From Streptomyces sp. NBC_00259 (GTDB lineage: Bacteria; Actinomycetota; Actinomycetes; Streptomycetales; Streptomycetaceae): a stretch of DNA of 64,000 bases. Location of the stretch: NCBI RefSeq assembly GCF_036181745.1, contig NZ_CP108080.1:372001-436000 (forward strand). Direction: 5' to 3'. The notes beneath the pieces were generated by a model. The model was not told the origin of the DNA, ran no database searches, and saw nothing but the letters and a program-made list of their open reading frames with translations. Numbering within the stretch: the stretch's first letter is position 1; each line of letters begins with the position of its first letter. The position numbers and the translations under genes are program-made. Of this stretch, positions 63,683 through 64,000 are shown piece after piece.

Positions 63683-64000
63683 TCAGCCGACGACCACGCC
63701 GATCTTGGGCGGGGGCTCGTTCCGGTAGCCGGCGGGACCGAGGTTGGCTTCCACGGCCTTCTTCCAGGAGCCGTCGGCGACCATCTTCTCGAGCGCCGCG
63801 TTGATCTTGTTCTTGAGCTCGGTGTCGCCCTTGCGCACCCCGATGCCGTAGTTCTCGTTGCTCAGTCTGAAGCCGGCGAGCTTGAACTTTCCTTCGAAGG
63901 ACTTCTGCGCGGCGTAGCCGGCGAGGATCGAGTCGTCCGTGGTGAGGGCGTCGACGGTCTTGTTCTCCAGGCCGGTGAGGCATTCGGAGTAGCCGCCGTA
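63683..64000 (-). CDS. gluB: Glutamate ABC transporter binding protein, C-terminal part (GluB-like)
   Basis: The window ends inside this gene. The 105 visible C-terminal residues read in the manner of family-3 polar amino-acid binding proteins: [43 protein letters not shown]. The wording is close to GluB of the actinobacterial gluABCD glutamate importer. The rest of the gene and its permeases must lie to the right or on the complementary side beyond the window. Confidence 0.85.
   Translation of the reverse strand, partial: YGGYSECLTGLENKTVDALTTDDSILAGYAAQKSFEGKFKLAGFRLSNENYGIGVRKGDTELKNKINAALEKMVADGSWKKAVEANLGPAGYRNEPPPKIGVVVG

Overview
The window is very GC-rich DNA with the codon use, GTG/TTG starts and stop/start-coupled operons of Streptomyces. 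It carries a complete conservon with conservon-type cytochrome P450s, a DUF742 protein, SpoIIE/ATPase anti-sigma regulators and an actinobacterial-type [NiFe] hydrogenase, all of which fit that genus. No rRNA, tRNA, insertion sequence, prophage or CRISPR array was seen. Both ends cut through genes.

Layout. 0-2.6 kb: a PHP-domain phosphoesterase, a small unknown protein and a leaderless ArsR regulator coupled to a SRPBCC protein. 2.6-8.1 kb (minus strand): a six-gene conservon in the order kinase, roadblock, DUF742, small GTPase, CYP157-like P450 without the ExxR tetrad, and CYP154-like P450. 8.3-11.0 kb: a small exported protein and a SecDF fusion broken by a frameshift. 11-15.2 kb: a lipoprotein, a small frameshifted gene, and a class II aldolase/SIS isomerase pair facing a DeoR regulator. 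15.2-24.8 kb: DUF952, a MASE1 membrane protein with a separate PP2C phosphatase, an NTF2-like protein, a dehydrogenase, a YihY protein, a 925-residue sensor-phosphatase-kinase, a small DUF6296-like protein and a GNAT-AAA fusion.

25.0-39.9 kb (minus strand) is the largest functional unit: hypX, hydrogenase small and large subunits, a NifU-like protein, DUF5947, DUF6084, a 468-residue unknown, a maturation protease, a 36-residue microprotein, then hypA, hypB, hypF, hypC, hypD and hypE. The small subunit has no Tat signal and has Cys-x-x-Asp in place of the first Cys-x-x-Cys, as in group 1h (formerly group 5) oxygen-insensitive hydrogenases that scavenge atmospheric H2. HypX would supply the active-site CO aerobically, HypEF the cyanides, HypAB the nickel, and the protease would trim the large subunit.

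40-49 kb: a small unknown protein, a Tm-1-like (UPF0261) protein, a paralogue of the sensor-phosphatase-kinase, a TetR regulator with a thioredoxin-like tail divergent from a stand-alone clpX paralogue, and a seven-repeat PLL-type beta-propeller lectin. 48.7-52.3 kb: a PadR/ABC ATPase/FtsX-like permease operon. 52.5-59.4 kb: an orphan sugar-binding protein, then an alpha-glucoside unit (GH13 glucosidase, binding protein, two permeases, no ATPase gene). 59.5-64 kb: a second leaderless ArsR-SRPBCC pair, a GT2/GtrA flippase-type pair, a DUF6056 membrane protein and the end of a glutamate-binding protein.

Themes are duplicated regulatory modules (two citrate-sensor-like SpoIIE/ATPase proteins, two ArsR-SRPBCC pairs, two P450s) and long coupled operons. 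The strongest candidates for follow-up are the hydrogenase accessory proteins with the microprotein, the TetR-thioredoxin/ClpX2 pair, the conservon P450 pair and the lectin.
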